Source: Eurosta solidaginis
Taxonomy: Eukaryota; Arthropoda; Insecta; Diptera; Tephritidae
Direction: 5' to 3'
NCBI RefSeq assembly: GCF_040869045.1
Contig: NC_090319.1
Coordinates: 55,400,779-55,464,778, forward strand
DNA: 64,000 nt
Part shown: in pieces, positions 54,716 through 64,000 of the stretch
How positions within the stretch are numbered: position 1 is the first letter of the stretch
Layout: every line of letters starts with the position of its first letter
Notes under the pieces: generated by a model
What the model saw: the letters and a program-made list of their open reading frames with translations, nothing else
Told to the model about the DNA's origin: nothing
The model's database searches: none
Position numbers and translations under genes: made by a program

Positions 54716-55682
54716 TTCTTCTGCTTTCGACTTGGTTGTGGATTCAATTTCGGCGAATGGGATATCATGGTCGTCCTCTTCATTAGATAACTCTTCTACA
54801 GAAATTTGTATTGTGCAAAGCCGCACACACGTTTATAATTTGTATTGCTTTTTCTGGTGTGTAGTGAAGGGCTCTTGTTGTTCCAAATGTGATTTCAAGG
54901 CCGACATATTGAACACACAAGAATCATGTGTTGCTCCCGGATATTTTGCATTTATGTATCGTATAGTCATAGAATGGTCACAAACCTAAAAAATATTTGT
55001 ATAAAGATGTAAACTTATGTATTTACAACCTGAAACTAATATCAAAATTGTATACTTACAATCATAGCATTAATGCTGTAGAATCTTTTTCTGTTGTAAT
55101 ATAAATTCTGTAATTCTTTTTTGGGAGCAACAATTTTAATGTGTGTGCCATCAACACAGCCAATAATCCCTGGAATTCTGCTAACATTATAGAAATGCAA
55201 CTTTGATTGATGTAGCTCAGCCTCATCATAATTGAATTTTATCCATCTTTCACAAATAAAATTTTCCAAGACATTCAACACCTCTGTTAGAACCACAGAC
55301 ACATTCGGCTGGGCAAGTACGAATGCATTTTCGTTTCCAATGCTCAGTTGGTAGGATCCCCGAGCACAAAATCGCAGAACTGTTGCATATTTTAGAATAT
55401 TAGGAATATGCTTGGCTCTTGTGCATTGCTGAAGCAGTTCATCTGTACTGGACAACAAGTCCATGAACGCTTCTTTGGACAGTCTGAAGTTTTGAATAAA
55501 TCTATAAACAAAACTTATAATTTCAACAATTTAACAACTTATTTAGAAAGCTACACTTACGTGGTGGAATTCATTTTCAAAGTATTTGAAGCATCCCTCA
55601 CGCGTCTTCTACTTCTGGCTAGCTCCAGTAAGCTTTTCTCTTCATCTGACGAATCATAAAACCACAATTCCGTCGTAGTCAT
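54716..55682 (-). pseudogene. Harbinger-2 transposase (spliced, internally deleted)
   Basis: Exon 1: 55,682-55,561 (MTTTELWFYDSSDEEKSLLE; donor CCAC|GTAAGTG). Exon 2: 55,501-55,060 with FIQNFRLSKEAFMDLL, RFCARGSYQLSIG, IPGIIGCVDGTHIKI (first catalytic Asp) and YYNRKRFYSINAM; donor GATT|GTAAGTAT. Exon 3 from 54,985: VCDHSMTIRYINAKYPGATH, DSCVFN (second acidic block), then HLEQQEPF and a stop. About 100 residues with the catalytic Glu are deleted, and the family C-terminus (NVCAALHNT near 54,825, then an EED-rich tail to 54,716) follows in other frames. DDE nuclease of the PIF/Harbinger class, inactive. Confidence 0.82.
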
Positions 55683-55906
55683 ACTTTTATTTTCAATATT
55701 TGCATTTAATAACTAGTTCTGCTTTTTTCTATTTATTTTATTTTATTTGACAGCTGAAGAAATGTGCTATTGTGAACTTTTGAATTTATCGAAATTCACA
55801 ATAATGCTTGCCTTCATCGAACGTGCGTCATAATACCGAATGAAAATTCGTTCGATCAGCTCTTTCGACCACAGTCGAAGATCGAAAGATGCTCATAATA
55901 GGGGCC

Positions 55907-56520
55907 ACAATATTTGTGCGTACACGAACCAAATGGAAATTACAGAAAATTTTCAACTTTGCTTGCAAATGCCTGTTTATAAAAGACAAAACGCGTCTTT
56001 TGACACTCCTCCATATATTTTTGGACGTGGTTTAACAGTTTTGAGGTAAAGTAAATAATGACCAATTAAAATACACAAATATGATAATTGTTTACTTTAG
56101 CTCACAACTGCACGAATCCGAGAGCGGAAATTCAAAATTTCATTTCTGTCAAAAGTTATTTCCAAAAAACCGAAAAATGGCCCCGGAGCGCTCCGAAACC
56201 GGGGGTGAGATCCATAGTATTTTTGTGCAGAACACCTTCTGCATTGGCGGCCTTCGGTGGGTCCAACACCGGTTTGGAGACCAAAACTATATCCGCGCAA
56301 AACACTTTTACCCACAGTTTTTCTTGTGGGTACTACAAAATCATCAAAACAACAACCTGAAAATTTTCAATTTTGTTTGCAAATATCTCCGAAACGAAAT
56401 AAAATTTCCGCCTTCGGATTCGTGATCCTGGGTGCAAAGCGCATCTTTTGACACCTCTCCTGATATTTTTGGACGAGTTTTAGCAGTTATGAGCTAAAGT
56501 AAACAATTACCACAAATATA
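55907..56520. repeat. Imperfect ~430-bp direct duplication
   Basis: 55,917-56,100 and 56,350-56,510 share AATTTTCAA-type, TTGCAAAT, TCTTTTGACAC and ATATTTTTGGACG blocks and a TAAAGTAAACAATT-like end. An inverted partner (GTCCAAAAATGTC, 53,483) lies left of Harbinger-2, so that element sits inside an older repeat. Confidence 0.6.
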
Positions 56521-56545
56521 CATACAAAAAGTTTTATTAACATAC

Positions 56546-56738
56546 CTTCTTTCCCAAGGGAGCTACTTAAGTGGACCCAGGCCTGATCCACTGCATTTTT
56601 GTTGCAATGCAATGGATCAGAAGTATCCCATATCCTGGGCCACTCTTTCACTTCCCTTATCAGAGCCCGTTTCTCCTCCGCCGTGAAATTTAATACGCGC
56701 TTTTTGCGTTTTGGTGCTGCAGCAATATTTATTTCCAT
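56546..56738 (-). CDS. MADF-domain gene: first coding exon
   Basis: ATG 56,736-56,738. Basic N-terminus (PKRKKRVLNF), then TAEEKRALIREVKEWPRIWD and QAWVHLSSSLGKE, the first half of a MADF domain, a sequence-specific DNA-binding fold of Adf-1-like regulators. The donor GAAG|GTATGTTAAT is at 56,546. The gene reads leftwards with exons at 53,417-53,231, 52,528-52,363 and 46,641-46,387. It would act in the nucleus as a small transcriptional regulator. Intron 1 (3.1 kb) carries Harbinger-2 and other repeats. I think this is the only host-type gene in the window; a domesticated transposon accessory gene is an alternative. Confidence 0.75.
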
Positions 56739-56799
56739 TTCTGAAATAAAATAATAATTATTTATTGCAGAAAAATTAAAAAACCATGTGCTTACCTAA

Positions 56800-57910
56800 T
56801 TTTTCCAGTTGTTTACCTTTTTTTCTTCAAGAAATATATGGCACTTGACATATTTCTTGCGGAAACCGGTGTTGCCGTATGTTAATTTGACGGAAAAATA
56901 GTAGTAAAGTATCGTACTAAATTTCTTGTAAACTGCGTACTACCTCAAGAAAATTTACCACAAGGAATTTTCTTGAGCATTTCTTGAGCGTTTTTTATAT
57001 GGAATTTTTACTTTCTTGTGATCTGCGTACCGCTCTTAAATGAGAACAATGTGTAGGTTTAATTGTGTATTTTATTGACATATAATATATAGATTTAGTG
57101 GTACACAGTAATTTGATTTTTTTATGGTTCGCAAAATATGTATAAAAGTGCTGATATATGAAGTTGGCTGCATAGCCCAAACTTTATTTTACAAAACTAT
57201 GCCGCGTTCCACTGTGTTGGAACTTTATTGTACAAACTATGCCGCGTCCCACTGAGTTGGAACTTCACTGTAACGAAAAGATTAATGTTCGTTGCGTATT
57301 GTACACTTGTATTGTACTTACTGTTAATATTAAGCTGTACGGATTTTATTAGTATTTCCACACTTTCTGATGATTATTTTATTATTTAGATTGCAAATTT
57401 AATAAAATTGTGAAATAATTCTCGCAACCACCGAAAATTTAAGAACTGTCACAATTTGGCAATCAGCTGATTTTGAGTGGCTGTGTTCCTATGTGAAGTA
57501 TAATCAGTTTTTTTTTTTCACATGCAATGTACTGCTATGTAATTATAATTAGACCCTCAGACGGCTTCTATCGCTATATCCTGCGTATGTATGTATGATA
57601 CATGTACATGGATTCTTTCACGCACTTACTACCATCTGCCCTTTGTTAATTTGACTCCTACTCGCTTGTCCATTCGGCTCTACGTGGATCAATATATATT
57701 TTCACTTACCCCTTTCTCATACTAAATAAAGGATTGCCAACTTTTATAGTTGGAAAAAATGGTTATTAAAAAAACCCAACTTTTTATTCTTCTAATCACA
57801 CTTGTCTCTTGTCTCCTTCACATCTCAATCTCAACTGAATATGTAAATTTCTAGTCTGGCAAGCGCATTGCTAGGCTATTTTTAATAAGAAATATAATTG
57901 AGATAAGGTT
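56800..57910. other. Intergenic DNA with a short tandem duplication
   Basis: Two ~47-bp units built on AACTATGCCGCGT[TC]CCACTG lie at about 57,180-57,275. The rest is AT-rich, without a supportable gene. Confidence 0.45.
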
Positions 57911-58429
57911 GCCAGCCATCAGGAACTCGTATCCCGATACGATACACCGACTTTTTTAATTTCAAAATAAAGTATTTTTTTAGGAATTTTATTATACAAC
58001 CGCAGTTTTAAGAGATTGAGGGATGAATGAGTTGAATATATTATTGAATAGATTAAGTAATCCTTTGGTAGTTTTATTTTGTAAGTTATGTAACGTAGGG
58101 TGAGTTCATTTAGATAGATACTGCTCTCTATTTTGAGAGCGTTATTGTACACTGTAGTATTGAGAATGATCGCTCAATACGTTCTCCAGGTTATTTCTAT
58201 TAAAGTTATGGCTAGTTGAGATGTAAACAGAAAATATTGTGAAAATGTTGATAGTCATGTTGGAAGTTCGGAATAGAAAGGGGCATTAAGAAAAAGGTCT
58301 AGTTTATGTGTTTTATCTTAGTTGTTTTTTGATATTGTTGGCTTGATTGTCTCTCTATTTGCTGTTGAGTGCTTAGTTGCGCTTTAAGGCGTTTAGAAGT
58401 TTTCGTCAGAAGAATCTTAGTTGTTTTTT

Positions 58430-59090
58430 TGACTTTAGTTGAGGATGTTGGAAGATCTCGTTGATCATCGGATTTCGTAGGTCGGAGTAATCGACCTGAT
58501 TACGTCTTATTGTTATTGGTTTCGAAAATTGTTGTTTTGTTGGTGTGGTGCTTATAACGTCCTGTAAGTGGCTTGAAGATTTGGCTTCGTTTTTTCCATT
58601 GGTTTGTTGCAGGGTATTGCTGTGTTTGAAGGTGTTTTTCATTGTATATGGTTAAAGTTGATTTGAAATCTATTATTTTTTTTTTGTAGTTTTAATGGCC
58701 TGGATATCTTTTTGTTTTATAAAGATTGGACACTTTTTGTCGATCCTAATGGCATGGGGATGTAGGGTTTTACTTGTATTCTTTCGTAGCCTACTCTGAT
58801 GTCCAAAGGCAGATGAACTAAACGTAATGATTATGATACCTGTTTCGAGAAGCTCTTCTTTATATTTCTTCAAAAAATTTTTAACTTCTATCACGTTTTG
58901 ATTTTCCAATACAGAACAAATAGAGAGTCTTATGGAAGACCTCTAAGGGCATTGCAGTAAATTGCTCCTTTTGTTAGGTTATGGGTTTTGTGTTCCAAAA
59001 TTTTAACTGTTGTATTGTCGTCTAGGGCTATTAATGATGTTAGCTTGTAGGCTTGTAGATGTTTTTTAGTTTTAATTAGTATTAGACCAC
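58430..59090 (-). pseudogene. Non-LTR retrotransposon ORF1 (Gag-like) fragment
   Basis: The minus strand in adjoining frames reads LIALDDNTTVKILEHKTHNL, GAIYCNALRG, then ENQNVIEVKNFLKKYKEEL, TGIIIITFSSSAFG and HPHAIRIDKKCPIF, followed by Lys/Gln/Thr-rich sequence. The order (GAIYC..LRG, then V..V.NF.KK, then TG.I.ITF) is that of the pre-zinc-knuckle region of I/jockey-type ORF1 proteins. Stops and shifts show decay; no RT nearby. Confidence 0.55.
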
Positions 59091-59099
59091 TTCGGGTTT

Positions 59100-59790
59100 T
59101 TTTGACACTCTTCTATAATGCTTTCATATTAAATTTTACTACATAGTTTTTGAAAACGATCTGAATACGAAATATTTGCGTGTAATAATATGATATTTAA
59201 ATCCTTTTCAAATACGAAATATTTTATGTTTAATTGTTTTTTGAATATTAAATAGTATATTTAAATTTAAAAATATTTAAACTTGCATTTGCTGGAATTA
59301 AACAAAAACGCCTTTTATGGTTTTATAGGTACTTATTTTAATTAAATATAACTTTGGTTGCACATATATATGATGAGATGCTGATAGATTTTTGGTTATA
59401 GGTCAATTTATCGCCATTATCTTAACTCGAGATAATCTGTTTTGTCAAATTGCAACATATATAAACTTAGAAGACTTTAGCTCTTACCAGTTCCGGGCAA
59501 GTGAGGTCATTAGCTTTGGCCACTCTTTTATGTACTCGAAATTACTCAGTCGTGATAAATCGCGTTGTCGAATATAATAAGATCTGTCCCACCGATCCAG
59601 ATCTACCTGCCAATCAGAAGTCTCCCTTCGTAGCCCCTCTTTTATATTGGCTACAATTGATTGTGTCTAAATTATCACACTTTTGTTTAGTTGCGTCGTT
59701 TACTTTTCTCTTTTTTGATGTATAATTTGTGTATTTATAATATAATTTCACTGTAGGTGGTATTTTTCCTTTACACTGAATGTAATAATA
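59100..59790. other. Unassigned AT-rich DNA
   Basis: No gene or clear repeat. Confidence 0.4.
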
Positions 59791-59794
59791 GTTC

Positions 59795-60121
59795 TTAAAT
59801 GGAATAAGTTTTAGTAAACACCATTGTTAACCGTTTTGACATTATATTGCATTTTTTTACTACCAAATAAGATTTCTCCTCGGGAAACAATGATTCTATG
59901 TTATTTAGGAACTGCACGAAGTTAACGGGCTTTAATTTTCTATTGTTTTCAACGACGTGCCCCACAAAACGTTTATAATCCGATCGCGATGACGATTGTA
60001 AATACCCGTTGAGCTCATAGTGTTCTAAAATGCTTCTACCAGCAGAACAATCTTTTAGTATCCGCTTCAAATGCGAAATAGTTAAATAAATAAACAAAAA
60101 TTTTGTCTTTAGCTTTAACAT
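59795..60121 (-). pseudogene. Transposon-derived domain fragment, unassigned
   Basis: The central stretch reads GRSILEHYELNGYLQSSSRS, KRFVGHVVENNRKL and NNIESLFPEEKSYLV. It resembles a helical domain ending in LFP.E that I associate with uncharacterised insect transposon-derived proteins. No catalytic core is present. The family name is not known to me. Confidence 0.4.
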
Positions 60122-60161
60122 TAAAGTACGTGTATTTAGAATTTGATATGAAAAAGTTACA

Positions 60162-60377
60162 TTAAAAACTTAAGCGCATCCGTCGGCTTTTCTTTGCCAT
60201 TTCATCTAAAACTTCATCAACGGTAACAATATGATTACGGTGGATGCTTAGTGATGTACAGCCATTCAATCGGTTTTCACTCATCGTGTTTCTAAAATAG
60301 TTTTTAATCAGCCTAAGAGTTGAAAAAGATCTATCGTTCGTTGCCGTTGTTATTGGAAGCGTACACAAGATTTTCAT
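60162..60377 (-). pseudogene. hAT transposase C-terminal dimerisation domain
   Basis: Reads LPITTATNDRSFSTLRLIKN, YFRNTMSENRLNGCTSLSIH and DEVLDEMAKKSRRM, the hAT family dimerisation domain (Pfam Dimer_Tnp_hAT) at the extreme C-terminus. No upstream RNase H-like core is found; a terminal relic. Confidence 0.85.
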
Positions 60378-60399
60378 AACATGTGAACATTAGGAAAAG

Positions 60400-61085
60400 C
60401 CACAGAATCGAATTCCTGTAATATTAATCATAGATAAATTGATAAAAAAAAACCGAAGTACCTCCTTCAGGAATAAGTAGTATTCATGCTTTTTGAGCCT
60501 ATGCATGAGATCTAACGTATACGTATATAAAATTCAAAAGAAAGAAACTGATCGAATATATGCATATGCTTACACAAATTATTATGCTTCCAAATGCAAT
60601 TTTCTTTAATAAAATAATCTTGCACTTTCAATAACAATTTCACAATTCAAAATATAGTATTACTTACGTTTTTCTTTCGCCAAGCAAAAATCTTTTCTCG
60701 AAATTCAGCTCTTTTCCCAACTTTCTTCACAGCGTCGGCGATATCAGATTAATTTAAGTAACTTGAATGACGGCATTCAATGCCAGCGATTATAACAAAA
60801 ATATGACATGTTTTATAATAATATTTTACAAAAATTTTTTTAGTTACCGGTTAATTCTTCTAGCAGTTCATATAATTGAAAAAGCCGCAAATTTTCTTTC
60901 AGTTGTTCACACATTTTTTCTTTTTCTTGAAGCTGCTACAAAATCATACCGTTGTTAATGAGTTGCCACCTAACTAGTATTCATTTGATAGGTACCGAAT
61001 TGAATTAAATTGCAGATGTTTCTTCCGCAAAACAATTTCAATTGACGAAGCGCAGTAATTATCGAACTTCGTTATCTAGAATTAA
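60400..61085. other. Unassigned AT-rich DNA
   Basis: No supportable gene. Confidence 0.4.
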
Positions 61086-61094
61086 TATTTGGGT

Positions 61095-61315
61095 TCAACA
61101 TACGTTCGGGATCATTTTGGAGATCCTTTTGGGGTTATTTCTGTATGGTTTTCGGGATCCCGCCAGGGTGATTTCGTGATCATTTGGGGGCACTTCCGGT
61201 ATACTTTTCGGATGCTTTTCGGGATCCCGTCAGGGTTATTCCGGGATCATTTGGGGACCCTTCTGGGATCATTTCTGGATGGTTTTCGGGATACCGTCGG
61301 GGTAATTTTGGGACT
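61095..61315. repeat. 67-bp tandem repeats
   Basis: CGGGATCC/CGGGATAC recurs at 61,153, 61,220 and 61,287 (67 bp apart) with GGGATCATTTGGGG-like and GTCAGGGTTATT-like words between. About three diverged units. Short open frames across it are an artefact of the repeat. Confidence 0.85.
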
Positions 61316-61439
61316 AAAGATATGATTTTAAAAATACTAAAAAGCTCGTTTTATAGCATATCAAACTAAAAAGTGAATTATCAATATAAACTGGACCAAA
61401 ATAAAATTATAATAAAATCTAAGATAGTTATTTATTTTT

Positions 61440-62435
61440 CCGGCTTTAGGTCAATGTTAAATAAAACACATATGGTTTTGTTTATCTCCAATATATTTCG
61501 GCTACACACCGGTAACCGTCTTCAGGGCAGACTGTTGACAAACATAAAACATTTAAATTATAATTAAAATCACATTTTTAACACATAATATATTTAAATT
61601 TTAACAAATAATAAAAATCAACATTAAAACAAAAATAATGTTTACATACATTTTATTTACACGTCCGCACTGCGTGGCGTGGAGTTGTGTACTGTCTGTT
61701 TGTCAGTAAATGTTTGTATAAGCGGAATGATGATCGGAGTCCGTTTTATAGTTTAATCGTCTATTAGTTGGAGTATTTATAATATGCAACATCTCGATAG
61801 TGAAGCGCTTGCTGTATTGTTGCTCTTGTTGTAGAATCTTTGTGTTGTTGAAATCTGGCTCGTGCCGGCTGTTTGCACAGTGGGCCATAAGTGCTGTTTT
61901 GTGGTTGTTAGTTTGGTGACAATATTTATAGTCGGATTTATGTTGTGATATCCTAGTTTTTAGTTTGGACTTTGTTGTTCCTACGTATATACTTTGACAA
62001 GATTCGTCGTTATTACCGTTGCATGGAATTTCATACACCACATTGCATTTTTCTATTAATGGTACCGCTGATTTTGTTTGATTGAAAATTTTTTTTAAAA
62101 TATTCGTTGGTTTGTGTGCTATTTTTATTTTTTCTTTGTCATAACATTCCGATGCAGTTAGCCGCTCTGATAATTTGGGTATATATGATACCGACTTATA
62201 GATCATGGGGTTTCTTGGTATATTTTGACTGTTATTATTTTTATATTTCCTTAACAATGTTTTGATTATTTTAACTGGAAAGTCGTTGTTCCTTAATAAA
62301 TCCATTATTTCCTTCTCTATTTCTTTATGGTAAATTTCATCTGAAGTCTGCATCATCCTTCGTATACAGCCCGTTGCCGTGTTCATTATCATCGACTTCG
62401 GGTGCTTGGAATTGAAGTTGATGATTCGTCCTGAT
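61440..62435 (-). mobile_element. 5'-truncated Penelope-like element
   Basis: The C-terminal endonuclease gene plus about 250 bp of 3' sequence. On the minus strand the 3' part contains CCTGAAGACGGTTACCGG and AGCCGAAATATATTGG (61,490-61,530), a recurrent signature downstream of Penelope-like ORFs. The RT domain is missing, and the left edge of the ORF begins at the RT/linker boundary. Confidence 0.8.
61703..62392 (-). pseudogene. Penelope-like GIY-YIG endonuclease
   Basis: A 229-codon frame that stays open upstream to about 62,430 (SKHPKS). Linker helices at 20-60. The GIY-YIG nuclease occupies 115-205: VVYEIPC (118-124), IYVGTT (135-140), the catalytic-type Arg in LKTRISQHK (R147) and TALMAHCANSRHEPDF (about 165-180). 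In these retroelements it nicks target DNA. The domain is complete by eye, but with no RT the copy is not autonomous. Confidence 0.88.
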
Positions 62436-62439
62436 GACG

Positions 62440-64000
62440 TCTAATCTAAATCTAAGATATTAACAAACAAATTCAGAGTAAAAAAGCGTTTTACTACTTT
62501 TCTATCATCTATGATCCAAGGTTCTCTGTACAGCATTTAAATACGGACATATTTAAACGCCAATCAAGTAAAAAATATTCATTTTTACTATGAATATTTT
62601 CTCTCAGAGTATATATGGCCATTGATCATGAAGTTTAAACATTGGCACGTTTTAATTCAATTTTTCCCGAATTGTGTGTTGGTTGCGCCGTTAGCCTGCC
62701 AAGCGCTGCTCTGGGGTTGGTTCGTCCACGGATGCGTGCTGATGAACGTTAGGAGACAGTCCTCAACTACGAGTATGGGGTGCTCAAGTCGGTGACTCCT
62801 AGTGCTCCAAGACAAGTCACGTGTCTCTCTTCACAGTATGGAGGACTCACCAACACGTATATGATAAAATAAGTTACCTGGCACCGTGTGTGACCGCTTA
62901 CGTATAAGAAGGTTTTCCTTGTATTGTGTTCAAATTTGGTTCTTTATTCCCCGACGGGTGACTTTCAATAATTCTGGTTGAGTACAATAATGGAGTTGTA
63001 ACAATTTGGAATAATGTATATGAAATTGGAAGATTGTCGCAAATGTTGTTCAGCAAGCAAAGGTGATGATTCTGGGTTCTCCAATAGATCAGAACGTTCG
63101 ATCACTCGATGATTTCAATAGACCAGCTGCTCGGAAGGTTTGAATGCCCACAGGCTGAGTTCACAGCGTATGCAGAGAAATGCTTCTACTTGTGAACCGA
63201 AACGTTGCGGCGAATGTACTTTATAAATACTAGATGACTCGGAATATGATTATTAAAACTTTGAGTGTTACAACACAACGATTTCGCGAGTATAATGATT
63301 TTTCTTGATGAATTTGTATAAATTTTGGTAGTTCAAAGAAAACCCGACGATGGTGATGGTCTGCCAAATTTGCTAATACCTTTTTTGTGTCACAAAGAAA
63401 TACAATGTGAAAACGTAGAAAAATCTCGAGGGTGATTTGCTAAATTTTTTAATAATGACAGGCGTCTATAGACGTTGGCTGCTCTTAGTGGCTGATTTGC
63501 CCATGCCAGATTGATTTGATGTGGTGAGTTTGATGAAGTTGACGTGTAATCACGTCAAGCATATTTACGTAGAAGTGTTATGTCGCGTAAACAGGTGTAT
63601 TGCCCATTTTACATTCCTAGTTTATTGGTTTATTTATTATAGTATAACAAGTGTGTAGGCACACAGTTGTTTGTGTCATATAAAAAATTTATTTTAATGG
63701 TTAAACTTTAAAAGTTACATGAAATATAAGAATTTAATAAAAGAAATGAAATGTATGAAGGCGAGGTGTACGCATGGTTCGCTATCCGAATTAATCGTCC
63801 TCTTTTTATTTTTCGCTCGTTTTTATCCAGCTGTTTGACAGTTGGGGTAGCGTTGCCGGTTAGTGTGATATTGGCAAGGTTGCCGTCGCTCACACGTGTT
63901 TCGCCTATTTAATTTCCTTGGCTTCTTCTGGAGCGATTCTATATTTTTTTTATTGGCAGGTTGCATTTTGGTTTATTGGTATGTACGTCATTGGGAAAAG
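62440..64000. other. Unassigned DNA at the right edge
   Basis: No coding frame I can support. A moderately GC-rich stretch at 62,690-62,870 and a TATA-like CTTTATAAATAC at 63,219 could belong to an LTR, but no repeat partner lies inside the window. Confidence 0.35.

Larger units (their letters stand above)
53564..55906. mobile_element. PIF/Harbinger-type DNA transposon (Harbinger-2), 2.3 kb
   Basis: Terminal inverted repeats GGCCCCTATTATGAGCATCT...CGATCTTCG at 53,564 and the reverse complement ending at 55,906, with a second inverted block of CGATCTTCG inside. It contains two convergent genes: a Myb/SANT-like accessory gene (plus) and the transposase (minus). No clear 3-bp target duplication (CCA versus ACA). 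It lies in intron 1 of the MADF gene. Confidence 0.9.

Noticed and set aside
62690..62870. tRNA or small RNA gene in the GC-richer right-edge stretch
   Set aside because: No A/B-box pair or cloverleaf pairing could be drawn by eye.

Overview
The window is eukaryotic nuclear DNA from a higher fly. It has spliced genes with GT-AG introns, non-LTR elements, BEL/Pao and Ty3/gypsy LTR elements, P-type, PIF/Harbinger and hAT DNA transposons, a Penelope-like element, and AT-rich spacers. The repeat mix, including a CAA-tailed module and a long element carrying a 128-bp tandem array, looks to me like a tephritid fruit fly; that is recognition, not proof. Almost everything is transposable-element DNA. 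I see only one convincing host-type gene.

Layout. 1-1,800: fragments (repeat family A, a Ty3/gypsy reverse-transcriptase scrap, a CAA-tailed repeat). 1,815-27,000: a nested complex. A P-type (THAP) transposon relic (copy 1, minus strand) ends exactly at the LTR of a minus-strand BEL/Pao element (BEL-2, 3,623-22,668; PHD finger in its Gag). BEL-2 is split by a second, plus-strand BEL/Pao element (BEL-1, 6,605-19,816; ~500-bp LTRs, 5-bp target duplication TCTGT). To the right lies a longer P-type copy 2 (22,700-27,000), itself carrying an 828-bp fold-back insertion. BEL-1 holds about 5.6 kb of non-pol sequence, including a compact antisense zinc-finger ORF with splice signals. 27,470-28,400: phosphoglycerate kinase pseudogene beside a THAP exon. 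28,400-34,140: repeat family A with a 1.35-kb Harbinger relic (3-bp target duplication supported by an internal empty site), a second CAA-type repeat, a Myb/SANT-like exon and a gypsy gag scrap. 34,268-36,470: non-coding element with 128-bp tandem repeats. 36,800-40,500: copia gag scrap, then a gene with DDE-like acidic motifs flanked by four copies of a CpG-containing 14-mer. 43,184-43,690: gypsy-type LTR with primer-binding site. 44,131-45,480: 235-bp tandem array. 45,641-46,295: fold-back element.

46,387-56,738 (minus strand): a MADF-domain gene whose exons 1 to 2 join in phase across the MADF domain. Intron 1 holds a Harbinger element (53,564-55,906). The last intron holds a nearly full-length LOA-type LINE (46,661-52,284) inserted within about 20 nt of the 3' splice site. 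57,000-64,000: LINE ORF1, hAT and Penelope-like fragments, a 67-bp repeat, and unassigned DNA.

The elements mostly do not cooperate; they record successive insertion, deletion and recombination. The two BEL/Pao elements have lost complementary parts of Pol: BEL-1 lacks the RT core, BEL-2 lacks RNase H. The P-type copy 2 keeps two catalytic Asp motifs but lost the Glu motif to a microhomology deletion. The best candidates for something undescribed are the 38.6-40.2 kb gene with its flanking 14-mers, the antisense zinc-finger gene inside BEL-1, and the PHD-finger Gag.
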